DNA from: Clostridium ljungdahlii DSM 13528
Lineage (GTDB): Bacteria; Bacillota; Clostridia; Clostridiales; Clostridiaceae
NCBI RefSeq assembly: GCF_000143685.1
Contig: NC_014328.1
Coordinates: 2,418,001-2,482,000, forward strand
Direction of reading: 5' to 3'
DNA: 64,000 bases
Under the pieces are notes generated by a model. That model saw nothing but the letters and a program-made list of their open reading frames with translations. It was not told where the DNA came from and did no database searches. Numbering within the stretch: position 1 is the first letter of the stretch; each line of letters opens with the position of its first letter. Positions 45,257 through 52,620 of this stretch are shown here, in pieces. Position numbers and translations under genes: made by a program.

Positions 45257-46069
45257 TTATAAAGCACCAGCTGCAGTATTAACAGCGCCTTGTGTAGCTT
45301 GTAATGTCTCCAATTGAGTTAATGCATTAGTATAAGCTGTATCTGTTTTATTCGCATGATTTGCCATTTTTGCTATAAGATCTGTTTTATCTGCTCTTCC
45401 ACTAAAGAATGCAGGAGTTTGTGTATAACTCCAATTGTAAGTTCCTTTGTCAGAAATTGTTCCATCTGGTAAATATCCTGCTAATCCTAAATCACATCCT
45501 GCTGCTGCTGAAAATTCCCAACGTATTGTAGCACCATCCGGTACATTATCTAATGTTGTACTTCCATCATAATAAGTTGAGTTAACATGATCTACATTAT
45601 TAACTGTAAACATCCAGCCTGAAATTCCATCACATTCTTTTTCACTTAAATAATTTGCATCGGTAACAATAGGCTGCTTTGGTATATCTGTTCTGAAGAC
45701 AATACCTTTAGTTAAATTTTTAAGCTTGCTCGTAAATGAATAATCTTCAAATGCAGCTTGATTATCTGTAGTATCTTTAAAACCTGTTACATACTTGCCA
45801 TATTTGCTCGAAACTATGTTTACATTTCCATCACCTACAGCCTGTTTTGTAGCATCAGCAATGGTATTCGTATCACTGAGTGTAACTGCTTTTGGCTGTA
45901 AAATAGGTGCTTGTCCTAAAACATTTTTCTCAACATCCACATAGACAGTTTTTGTTGGAGCAGCATCAGCTTTTACACTATTAAAAGCAGACGGCGCAGC
46001 TACAGCTCCCAAAGTTAATGTTGTTATGCATAGTGTCGCAAATAATTTGTTTTTTAATCTTCTAATCAT
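45257..46069 (-). CDS. Secreted single DUF4430 (transcobalamin C-terminal-like) protein
   Basis: ATG at 46069 is preferred (GGAGG ten bases upstream; a GTG at 46078 overlaps the site), 270 residues. Signal about 1-34; a DUF4430 domain about 40-210 with SLSEKECDGISGWMFTVNNVDHVNS-type SGWMF motif and ATIRWEFSAAAGCDLGLAGYLPDG; then a helical Ala/Thr-rich tail. It is not membrane-tethered, so it could be a soluble ligand binder (corrinophore-like). A decayed copy is at 35165-35590. First gene after riboswitch 8. Confidence 0.8.
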   Translation of the reverse strand: MIRRLKNKLFATLCITTLTLGAVAAPSAFNSVKADAAPTKTVYVDVEKNVLGQAPILQPKAVTLSDTNTIADATKQAVGDGNVNIVSSKYGKYVTGFKDTTDNQAAFEDYSFTSKLKNLTKGIVFRTDIPKQPIVTDANYLSEKECDGISGWMFTVNNVDHVNSTYYDGSTTLDNVPDGATIRWEFSAAAGCDLGLAGYLPDGTISDKGTYNWSYTQTPAFFSGRADKTDLIAKMANHANKTDTAYTNALTQLETLQATQGAVNTAAGAL

Positions 46070-46155
46070 TTTATACACTCCTCCAAATTTTTAATTTTTT
46101 AATTGTTGCTTGTCCAAATTTAAAAGACAATGATAAAACTTTTACACTTTTATAT

Positions 46156-46165
46156 CAATCACCTC
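46156..46165 (-). promoter_or_regulatory. Strong Shine-Dalgarno-like site, no ORF
   Basis: CCAGGAGGTGAT-type site about 90 bases before the DUF4430 start, in the same leader position as those at 40556 and 35642. Confidence 0.4.
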
Positions 46166-46283
46166 CTGGAAAGTTAAATATAATGACAATCATATTTTTA
46201 ACCTTTATGAAAAATAAACCAGGTGGTAATTCAGGTGAGATTAGATTAACGTAAATAAATATATATTTGTGTAAATAAAAGAT

Positions 46284-46314
46284 AAAAAGAGACCCTCTTT
46301 CTTTCGAAGGTCTC
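46284..46314 (-). terminator. Leader terminator after riboswitch 8
   Basis: GAGACC/GGTCTC stem, longer loop containing a second TTCGAA hairpin, then T5 on the minus strand. The GAACC/GGTTC terminator of the sister leaders is missing here. Confidence 0.75.
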
Positions 46315-46409
46315 CAGTATACGACATGAATTTATAAATATTTAATGTAAACAGATGTTACTGGCATTGAATACTTACCTTTCCCACCGAAAGAACCATA
46401 TATGTTTGT

Positions 46410-46568
46410 AACAGGCAGGTCTACTGGCTTGGCATCATCTTACTTTTCACACCTTCCCAAAGATTATATCTTCAGTGGCATTTTGTGAATTTCATCTTCC
46501 TTACAGCAGCGGGGGCTGCAGTGGTTTTTCACCACTTTCCCTATTAATTCCTAAAAAAGAAACCTATT
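46410..46568 (-). promoter_or_regulatory. Cobalamin riboswitch 8
   Basis: P1 AATAGG/CCTGTT, CAGCCCCCGCTGCTGT core, loop 5 GCCACTG, a B12 box variant GCCAGTAGACCTGCC. The downstream hairpin (46378-46395) has loop GGTGG, which can pair with loop-5 CCACT over five bases (last pair U-G). It is the most diverged of the leader set. Confidence 0.93.
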
Positions 46569-46605
46569 CAAAATTATCATTTATTTTACAATTGTCATTA
46601 CCTTT

Positions 46606-46634
46606 ACAATACACCAACTCCACTTATTTGTCAA
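46606..46634 (-). promoter_or_regulatory. Promoter of cobalamin riboswitch 8
   Basis: Minus strand TTGACA (46634-46629), 17 bases, TATTGT (46611-46606). Confidence 0.7.
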
Positions 46635-46692
46635 TAATTTATAAAAACTTTATTAAATTATTGTAAATTTCAATAATACAACACAATTTTCT

Positions 46693-46715
46693 ATAAACAG
46701 AGTTCTTGACATCAG
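46693..46715 (-). repeat. Mini-element remnant 1 (both ends of the IS200/IS605-type element)
   Basis: On the minus strand TTTAT is followed by CTGATG joined directly to CAAGAACTCTGTTTAT: the first and last bases of elements A/B with all the middle gone. Confidence 0.55.
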
Positions 46716-46762
46716 ATAAATTTTAATGCTAAAGTTTGTCCTAAATACTGTTAAAATGTCTA

Positions 46763-47020
46763 TTACTTATTTAACTCAGCGTTAGTTTTGGGATTTATAT
46801 TAATTTCTCCAAAAGTATCCTCATACTTTTCTACTGATTTCGTAAGCATCATACAAACACTTTTTGCCTGCTGCGGGCTCATAAATATCTTCACACTATC
46901 TTTTACATCTTTTTTATACACCTTCATAAAATCTAACTGAAAATCATATACACTTCCAGAAAGCTCTAATCTATTTGAATATAATTCCTTTTCTTCTTCT
47001 AATTTTACATTTTCATCCAT
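46763..47020 (-). CDS. DUF3467 family small protein
   Basis: ATG at 47020 (AAGGGTGA upstream) gives 85 residues matching the DUF3467 family: ANRLELSGSVYDFQLDF-like start and the core KIFMSPQQAKSVCMMLTKSVEKYEDTFGEI. Family members are small cytoplasmic proteins of unknown function. It is the gene behind riboswitch 9. Its first nine codons are duplicated at 50935-50985. Confidence 0.8.
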   Translation of the reverse strand: MDENVKLEEEKELYSNRLELSGSVYDFQLDFMKVYKKDVKDSVKIFMSPQQAKSVCMMLTKSVEKYEDTFGEININPKTNAELNK

Positions 47021-47193
47021 AGAATTCACCCTTACCTTTCATATTTTTTTACTCAACTTATTTTTACACTTCGCCCTATCTAATCACCTTCCTTTTGTAC
47101 TCGCCTGTCTAATCCCCTACATTTAGTTCTTTCATTGATGACGAAGGGGTTATTCTAAAATAAGAACAAATCTGATGACTTACTTGATTGTCC

Positions 47194-47216
47194 ATAAACA
47201 GAGTTCTTGTAATCAG
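47194..47216 (-). repeat. Mini-element remnant 2
   Basis: The same TTTAT-CTGAT...CAAGAACTCTGTTTAT structure as 46693-46715, minus strand, in the riboswitch-9 leader. Confidence 0.55.
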
Positions 47217-47234
47217 ATAAATTCCTACAAAAAT

Positions 47235-47264
47235 AAAAAGAGACCCTCTCCCTTCGAAGGTCTC
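47235..47264 (-). terminator. Leader terminator after riboswitch 9
   Basis: GAGACC/GGTCTC stem then TTTTT on the minus strand. The upstream GAACC-type terminator is degraded to a 5-bp AACAT/ATGTT stem near 47300. Confidence 0.7.
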
Positions 47265-47389
47265 TATATATAACATAACTTACAATAATGGTTAATAACT
47301 AAAAACATCTCTGTTCTCTTATGTTAATATAACCGTTTACTTTTTGAATAAACATAGCATTATCTTCCCCTCCGAAAGAATCACCCACA

Positions 47390-47549
47390 TATCAGGCAGG
47401 TTTCCTGGCTCAGATTCATCTTACTTCCCTGTCTTCCCAGATATAAAAATCCAGTGACATAACTAGGGTTTCATCCTCCATACAGTAACGGTGGGCTGCA
47501 GTGTTTTTTACACTTTCCCTTTTAACTATCAATTTGACAGCACCTAATA
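47390..47549 (-). promoter_or_regulatory. Cobalamin riboswitch 9
   Basis: P1 TATTAGG/CCTGATA, loop 5 GTCACTGG, B12 box GAGCCAGGAAACCTGCC. A GGAGG-loop hairpin and a possible 7-codon ORF (47337-47360, MLCLFKK) follow. It governs the DUF3467 gene. Almost identical to riboswitch 10. Confidence 0.94.
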
Positions 47550-47583
47550 GTAAAAATATTAAATTTTTATTACCTTTATGTTA

Positions 47584-47612
47584 AGTTTAGAGCAAAAATT
47601 TTGAAAAGTCAA
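47584..47612 (-). promoter_or_regulatory. Promoter of cobalamin riboswitch 9
   Basis: Minus strand TTGACT (47612-47607), 17 bases, TAAACT (47589-47584). Confidence 0.7.
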
Positions 47613-47700
47613 CATTATTTTCATTAATATAAAGATATTTCTGAACGAAAGATGATAATGTCTTAGTATACCAAAGTTGATTATATTCTAAATATGCATA

Positions 47701-47784
47701 GGCATTGAGATTAAAACCAACAGCGTTCCAAAAGTCAAGGGCCGTGTGGAACGAATGTTTCAAGCCTGGAAAGACTCACAATAG
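47701..47784 (+). pseudogene. Transposase C-terminal fragment
   Basis: 28 codons on the plus strand reading GIEIKTNSVPKVKGRVERMF then QAWKDSQ and a stop. The KGRVERMF motif is typical of integrase-fold (ISNCY-like) transposases. No start, no upstream part: a remnant. The 125 bases up to 47909 hold nothing I recognise. Confidence 0.65.
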
Positions 47785-47909
47785 CAGGTATGGCAGTTTA
47801 AACTCTAGGAGTGCCCTTCTCTAGTTTATCTATATGTATTTTAGGATTTTCTATATTTACACCATATAGTTTATCAAGATTTTTAGAAAACCACCTTACG
47901 GATTAACTT

Positions 47910-48563
47910 CTATAAATCAATCTCGCTTAATATCGGCTGTAACTTACAAACTGACAAGTATTTATTTGGTACAGCAATTCCTTTTTCCTTACGAATTATT
48001 TGTATTACTGGTGCCATATGCTTCCCCTCATATTTTTTTACAGGTATATAGGAATTAACATATGCTTGCGTTGCTTCATGTCCATTGGATATATCATATC
48101 CTAAATCTAAAGGACTTGTTCCTCGAAGATTAGTATGTTTACAATCAAGAATATGGGCATAATCTGCTATATATAAGCCACTAAAATTCATTGGCAATTC
48201 TACTCTTAACAAAACATTCCCAATATACCGCCGTACCATTTCAAATCCTAAATTTCCAAAATAATAATCCTCTGTTAACCATTTAGGCAATGGATCAAGA
48301 AATCCCTCAATTAAATAACAGTCATTAAATTCTTCAGGTATATTAGGACAACTTACTTGCCTTCGAGCATATAATCCACTATTTTTAGAAAATATCATAT
48401 GAAGAAATTTACTGTGGGTATAATGATAAAATACAATATTATTCTTATGGAATTTTATTTGGTTAGGAAGTATCTTATAACCCTTGTCCTTCAAATATAA
48501 CTCTCTTTTGCATAAAAATTCTTTTCCTAAATTCACAACTTTTTTGTCTCCTTTGAGTAACAT
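47910..48563 (-). CDS. Unknown protein, possibly ADP-ribosyltransferase-fold
   Basis: A 217-residue cytoplasmic protein. VFYHYTHSKFLHMIFSKNSGLYARRQ (about residues 49-74) resembles the H-Y-T and I...SG-x-L-x-A-R pattern of ART-fold toxins and DarT/RNA-phosphotransferase-like proteins; RVELPMN and HEATQAYVNSYIP follow. This is a weak match and catalytic residues cannot be assigned. It follows the GNAT gene after a broken membrane-protein fragment. Confidence 0.45.
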   Translation of the reverse strand: MLLKGDKKVVNLGKEFLCKRELYLKDKGYKILPNQIKFHKNNIVFYHYTHSKFLHMIFSKNSGLYARRQVSCPNIPEEFNDCYLIEGFLDPLPKWLTEDYYFGNLGFEMVRRYIGNVLLRVELPMNFSGLYIADYAHILDCKHTNLRGTSPLDLGYDISNGHEATQAYVNSYIPVKKYEGKHMAPVIQIIRKEKGIAVPNKYLSVCKLQPILSEIDL

Positions 48564-48597
48564 ATAATTTCATATTTAATATATATTTTAAAAATAG

Positions 48598-48716
48598 TTA
48601 TCATTCTCCATAATTTTCAGTAAAATATAAAAGTCCTATTTTTCTGACTTTATAATTGCTTATTATATTTCCCGCTGCTTTGTCATACAAATTATAACCA
48701 ACAATAGTATAAATTT
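48598..48716 (-). pseudogene. Fragment of the 108-residue membrane protein gene
   Basis: The minus strand matches the last about 40 codons of 36444-36770 and 41143-41469 (VGYNLYDKAAGNIISNYKVRKIG and onward). It has no N-terminal part, and its upstream edge abuts the GNAT stop codon at 48717, so a recombination junction lies there. Confidence 0.8.
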
Positions 48717-49184
48717 CTATAATACTATAGACACGTACATCTTATCTCTTATTAATTCCATTTTTGCTCCATACTTTGCCCAAATTTTTCTAGAAGCCAG
48801 ATTATCTTTTACAATTTTAGCACTTAAATATTTTATTTCTTTCCTTTTAGCATATTCTAATATTTGCGAAAAAGCTTTGCTTGCATATCCTTTTCCCCAG
48901 TACCTACTCCCAATCCAATAACCAATTTTTGCTTTTTTCTCTTCTACACTCTGATAACTTAACGATATCATACCAATTGCATTATTATTCAAAACGATAG
49001 CAAATATTTCTGAGTTTGTGTTTTCAGACCATTCATTATTATGTTTGATAAATTCATCCTTTGATATTATACACTTTCTGGAACCTAATTTTTCTTGTAA
49101 TACATTATCAGTATTTAATATTTCTATAAGTTGAATTGCATATTTATTATTAATCTCTTCAATTGCCATACTTTTTATAACCAC
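48717..49184 (-). CDS. GNAT-family acetyltransferase
   Basis: About 150 residues (GTG at 49184 or ATG at 49169). RimJ/RimL-like GNAT fold: IFAIVLNNNAIGMISLSYQ, then KAKIGYWIGSRYWGKGYASKAF with the acetyl-CoA-binding R/Q-x-x-G-x-G/A loop (about residues 95-110), and DNLASRKIWAKYGAKME. Substrate unknown. It is second behind the ABC exporter in the riboswitch-10 transcript. Confidence 0.82.
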   Translation of the reverse strand: MVIKSMAIEEINNKYAIQLIEILNTDNVLQEKLGSRKCIISKDEFIKHNNEWSENTNSEIFAIVLNNNAIGMISLSYQSVEEKKAKIGYWIGSRYWGKGYASKAFSQILEYAKRKEIKYLSAKIVKDNLASRKIWAKYGAKMELIRDKMYVSIVL

Positions 49185-49238
49185 CTAACTTAAACACTCA
49201 CAGTCAATAAAATTTATAAAGAATATAAAGTTTAATTT

Positions 49239-50873
49239 TTATATTTCAATAATTTTATCTATAAAATCTATTCCTTTAGTAATATGAGAAATTATTATTA
49301 ATATTGAACTAGTTTTTCTACTTTTCAAAATTCTCAACATTATTTCTCTTGTTTCGGCATCAACATTAGATATAGGTTCATCTAGGATAATTACATCCTT
49401 ATTGGAAAGCATTGCTCTTATAAAAGCTATAACCTGAGCCTGTCCCCCTGAAACGCCTGCTGTATTTTGACTTATTTCGGTATCCAATCCTCTAGGTAAT
49501 CTATGAATATATTCAGTTAGCATAAATTGATCAATAAGTTTTTCTACATGCTCACGGTTTCTATTTGTCTGCCCATATAATATATTCTCCAATACTGTTC
49601 CCCTAAATAAAAATATATTTTGTGATACAATTCCTATCCTATTTCTTAAGCTTTTATTATTAATCCTTTCAAGATCTAATCTATTATAAAATATTTTACC
49701 ACTTGTAGGAGTATATAGTCCTATTAAGAGTTTTATAAGAGTAGATTTTCCAGATCCATTTTCACCCTTAATAAGAATTTTTTTCCCTTTACTTATTTTA
49801 AAACTCAAATTTTTTAAAACATATTCTTCAGAGGTATTATATTTAAAATCTACATTATTTAACTCTATAGATTCAATTTTCCTATTTAAATATTCATGCT
49901 TCCCACTGTTTTCACCTTGCATATCAAGAAGCTGATATATTCTTTCAATACTTAAACATACTGGTTTTATTATAGTCCCTATAGTTGCTAAAGCTTGAGT
50001 ACTGCTAAAAACTTTAGCTATATATAATGAAAAAGAAGTATATAATCCTATGGTAAATTGTCCTTTTAAAATCATTATTCCTGCAATTAATAGTATTAGA
50101 AGTGTACCAAAATCATTAATAAGTGTTATATTTTCCGTAAATAATAATATAGCCTTGCTTTGTTTTGTACTATCCTTTGTAAGTTCATCAAGTTTATTTT
50201 TAAACTTTAAAAGACTGCTGTTTTTACCATTAAGCACTTTTATATCTTCAATTCCATTGATTATTTCAAAAGTATCTCCATTTAAAATTGCACTAGATTC
50301 CATCATCTTTTGTGTATTTTTCATAAATCCACTTGCAGATTTTTTAGAAGTAATGAAAAAAACTGGAGTTAAAAACAAAATTATTATAGATAATTTATAA
50401 TTTATAACAAACATAGTACCTAACGCCATCACCGTATCAATTAAATTTAGAAAAATACTTATAAATTGAGGTGAAAAAATTCCTCCCACAGAACTACATT
50501 CTGATATTCTTGCTTGAATATATCCTTTCTGTGTAGAGGATATATAGTCCATTGGCAAATCTATCACCTTGTCCATCACCAAATATCTCATTTCATTAAC
50601 AATTGAATTACTAACTTTAACAAACATATATTTTGAAATAACCGCAAGAATATATCTCAAAATATACAATAGTGCTATTACAGCAATTAATTTATAAAAG
50701 TCACTATATCCTTGTTTAGTTATAAGTATCTTGTCCATTATACGTCCTATTATGTATGGAATAGGAGTTGATATAATTGAACTAAAAATCATGCCAATAA
50801 TTCCTATAGTAAAAATGATGCGATATTTTTTTAAAAACGGTATTAATTTCAATAAGCTACTAAAGTTACCCAT
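49239..50873 (-). CDS. ABC exporter, fused permease-ATPase
   Basis: A 544-residue half-transporter. Six-helix exporter domain (about 1-310), then an ATPase with Walker A GENGSGKST, Q-loop VSQNIFLFRGTV, signature VSGGQ (atypical, LSGGQ expected) and Walker B VIILDEPISNVD. The family exports drugs, lipids or peptides, usually as a homodimer. It lies behind riboswitch 10 and the truncated DUF3467 copy, so cobalamin control was probably acquired by duplication. Substrate unknown. Confidence 0.87.
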   Translation of the reverse strand: MGNFSSLLKLIPFLKKYRIIFTIGIIGMIFSSIISTPIPYIIGRIMDKILITKQGYSDFYKLIAVIALLYILRYILAVISKYMFVKVSNSIVNEMRYLVMDKVIDLPMDYISSTQKGYIQARISECSSVGGIFSPQFISIFLNLIDTVMALGTMFVINYKLSIIILFLTPVFFITSKKSASGFMKNTQKMMESSAILNGDTFEIINGIEDIKVLNGKNSSLLKFKNKLDELTKDSTKQSKAILLFTENITLINDFGTLLILLIAGIMILKGQFTIGLYTSFSLYIAKVFSSTQALATIGTIIKPVCLSIERIYQLLDMQGENSGKHEYLNRKIESIELNNVDFKYNTSEEYVLKNLSFKISKGKKILIKGENGSGKSTLIKLLIGLYTPTSGKIFYNRLDLERINNKSLRNRIGIVSQNIFLFRGTVLENILYGQTNRNREHVEKLIDQFMLTEYIHRLPRGLDTEISQNTAGVSGGQAQVIAFIRAMLSNKDVIILDEPISNVDAETREIMLRILKSRKTSSILIIISHITKGIDFIDKIIEI

Positions 50874-50934
50874 ATTATTTTCTCCTTATATTTTTTTGAT
50901 TTCAAGTCAATACAAATTTACAACCAGGAATTAA

Positions 50935-50985
50935 TTATGATACATTGATTTTACTAACTTCTTCTAATTTTACATTTTCATCCAT
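50935..50985 (-). pseudogene. Truncated DUF3467 start, 5' copy
   Basis: ATG followed by MDENVKLEE, identical to the start of 46763-47020, then VSKINVS and a stop. It marks the break point of the duplicated riboswitch leader. Confidence 0.75.
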
Positions 50986-51158
50986 AGGATTTATTCTTAC
51001 CTTTCATATTTTTTATTCAACTTATTTTTACGATTCACTCTATCTAATCACCTTCCTTTTTGTACTCGCCTGTCTAATCCACTGCATTTAGTTCTTTCAT
51101 TGATGACGGAGGGGTTATTCTAAAATAAGGACAAATCTGATGACTTACTTGATTGTTC

Positions 51159-51181
51159 ATAAACAAAGTTCTTGGCATCAG
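51159..51181 (-). repeat. Mini-element remnant 3
   Basis: Same as the remnant at 47194-47216, one of the bases shared by the duplicated leaders; ends CTGATG...CTTTGTTTAT on the minus strand. Confidence 0.5.
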
Positions 51182-51192
51182 ATAAATTCCTA

Positions 51193-51229
51193 TAAATAAA
51201 AAGAAACCTTCTCCCTTCGAAGGTCTCTT
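51193..51229 (-). terminator. Leader terminator after riboswitch 10
   Basis: 11-bp stem AAGAGACCTTC/GAAGGTTTCTT (one G-U) with a 7-base loop, then a T-rich run on the minus strand. Confidence 0.75.
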
Positions 51230-51353
51230 TTTATAACATAACTTACAATAATGGTTAATAACTAAAAAACATCTCTGTTCTCTTATGTTAATATAACCGT
51301 TTACTTTTTGAATAAACATAGCATTATCTTCCCCTCCGAAAGAATCACCGACA

Positions 51354-51513
51354 TATCAGGCAGGTTTCCTGGCTCAGATTCATCTTACTTCCCCGTCTTC
51401 CCAGATATAAAAATCCAGTGACATAACTAGGGTTTCATCCTCCATACAGTAACGGTGGGCTGCAGTGTTTTTTACACTTTCCCTTTTAACTATCAATTTG
51501 ACAGCACCTAATA
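51354..51513 (-). promoter_or_regulatory. Cobalamin riboswitch 10
   Basis: Near copy of riboswitch 9 with P1 TATTAGG/CCTGATA, loop 5 GTCACTGG and B12 box GAGCCAGGAAACCTGCC. The same GGAGG hairpin and 7-codon ORF (51301-51324). Downstream now lie the truncated DUF3467 start and the ABC exporter. Confidence 0.94.
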
Positions 51514-51546
51514 GTAAAAATATTAAATTTTATTACCTTTATGTTA

Positions 51547-51575
51547 AATTCATAGCAAAAATTTTGAAAAGTCAA
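51547..51575 (-). promoter_or_regulatory. Promoter of cobalamin riboswitch 10
   Basis: Minus strand TTGACT (51575-51570), 17 bases, TGAATT (51552-51547). The -10 is weaker than in the copy at 47584. Confidence 0.5.
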
Positions 51576-51609
51576 TATTATTTTCTTAACGAATCCATTA
51601 TTAAACATT

Positions 51610-51993
51610 TTAATCTTCTTGAATTTCAAGTACTCCCATAGGACAAGCTTTAACACAAATACCACATGCCATACACTTACTTGGATTAGGCTTGTCTTCT
51701 ACTTTTACAATAATACCTTTTGGACAGGCTTCTACACATGTACCGCAGCCAGTACAAGCTTTTTTATCTATCATATATATTCCCTTAGCATTTTGTTTAA
51801 TGGCCTCTTCAGGACATTTTTTAGCACACACTCCACATTGATTGCACACTTTTAAATCTACACATCCATCTTTTCCCTCATCAATCTTAATACAAGAATT
51901 GCCGTAAGTTTTGTAAAATGCCTCGGAACAAGCCATTTCACAGCTTAAACAAGACATACATAAAGACTTATCTTTAACAACTAATTTTTTCAT
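51610..51993 (-). CDS. Poly-[4Fe-4S] ferredoxin, CooF/HydN-like
   Basis: ATG at 51993 (AAAGGGG upstream) gives 127 residues. Four Cys clusters of the CxxCxxCxxxC type: CMSCLSCEMAC, CNQCGVCAKKCP, CTGCGTCVEACP and CMACGICVKACP. This predicts up to four [4Fe-4S] clusters and electron transfer to a dehydrogenase or hydrogenase encoded elsewhere. Its own promoter (TTGATA, 17 bases, TATAAT, 52073-52045) lies upstream. Confidence 0.88.
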   Translation of the reverse strand: MKKLVVKDKSLCMSCLSCEMACSEAFYKTYGNSCIKIDEGKDGCVDLKVCNQCGVCAKKCPEEAIKQNAKGIYMIDKKACTGCGTCVEACPKGIIVKVEDKPNPSKCMACGICVKACPMGVLEIQED

Positions 51994-52034
51994 AATACAT
52001 TCCCCTTTAAACATTATTTATATATACTTTGTAC

Positions 52035-52073
52035 ATATACCTTAATTATACAAATATATAAGGTATATATCAA
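52035..52073 (-). promoter_or_regulatory. Promoter with operator-like inverted repeat for the ferredoxin gene
   Basis: Minus strand TTGATA (52073-52068), 17 bases, TATAAT (52050-52045). A 10-bp inverted repeat ATATACCTTA/TAAGGTATAT (52035-52044 and 52059-52068) covers the spacer and start region, as a repressor site would. Confidence 0.65.
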
Positions 52074-52186
52074 TACCGCAAATTTTATGCCTATTATTTT
52101 GCTTTGTATAAACAAAGTGCGTGGTAGTATTAGATCATATAGTCATGGAATAAAATAAATGTACAACAAAATTGTCAAAATAAAAT

Positions 52187-52230
52187 AAAAAATACTTAAG
52201 TGCAGGAGGGACTGCTCTTAAGTATTTTTT
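52187..52230. terminator. Bidirectional terminator
   Basis: 14-bp perfect arms (AAAAAATACTTAAG/CTTAAGTATTTTTT) plus a GCAG/CTGC inner stem. It separates the MATE operon from the ferredoxin gene. Confidence 0.8.
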
Positions 52231-52348
52231 ATTTTAGAGTTTAGGGTTTGAATAATTAAATTTATTTCAAAACTATACTATTTTATAAAGCAATTTACAT
52301 GCCAATTCTTCAGCTTGCAATATTCCTACTTAAAATTATAAATTTTAT

Positions 52349-52530
52349 CCGATGGCTACCAGCCGTAATCCCCCCATCTTCTACTAAAGTGGGGGATAAC
52401 GGCTGTTACGCCCCTGGATAACAATTTCTCCTAAAGGATAACGCCTTCTAAGTGCTAAAGCACTAAGAATCCTGTTAATAAGTTTCAGATGGAGAAAAAA
52501 GCTCCACCTGAAACCAAGAACTCTGTTTAT
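52349..52530 (+). mobile_element. IS200/IS605-type non-autonomous mini-element B
   Basis: 182 bases between TTTAT and terminal CTGTTTAT, about 90% like element A but without its about 50-base central insert. The same hairpins and the same GGATAACGCC and AACCAAGAACTCTG blocks. No ORF. Confidence 0.7.
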
Positions 52531-52620
52531 CATTTTGAATATTTTTCTCATATCATATTGATAAAACGCTTTAATTTAGTTTTATTTTGATACTAATATA
52601 TTTATCTATATCAATGAATC

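Noticed and set aside
30545..48000. Prophage or integrated element
   Set aside because: Only one AP2-domain gene, a transposase fragment and mini-elements are present; no integrase, structural phage genes, tRNA attachment site or direct att repeats were found.
51074..51319. 81-codon minus-strand ORF across the riboswitch-10 leader
   Set aside because: It overlaps the terminator and other structured leader elements, and its sister leader at 47 kb does not keep the frame. Only the 7-codon ORF behind GGAGG is conserved.
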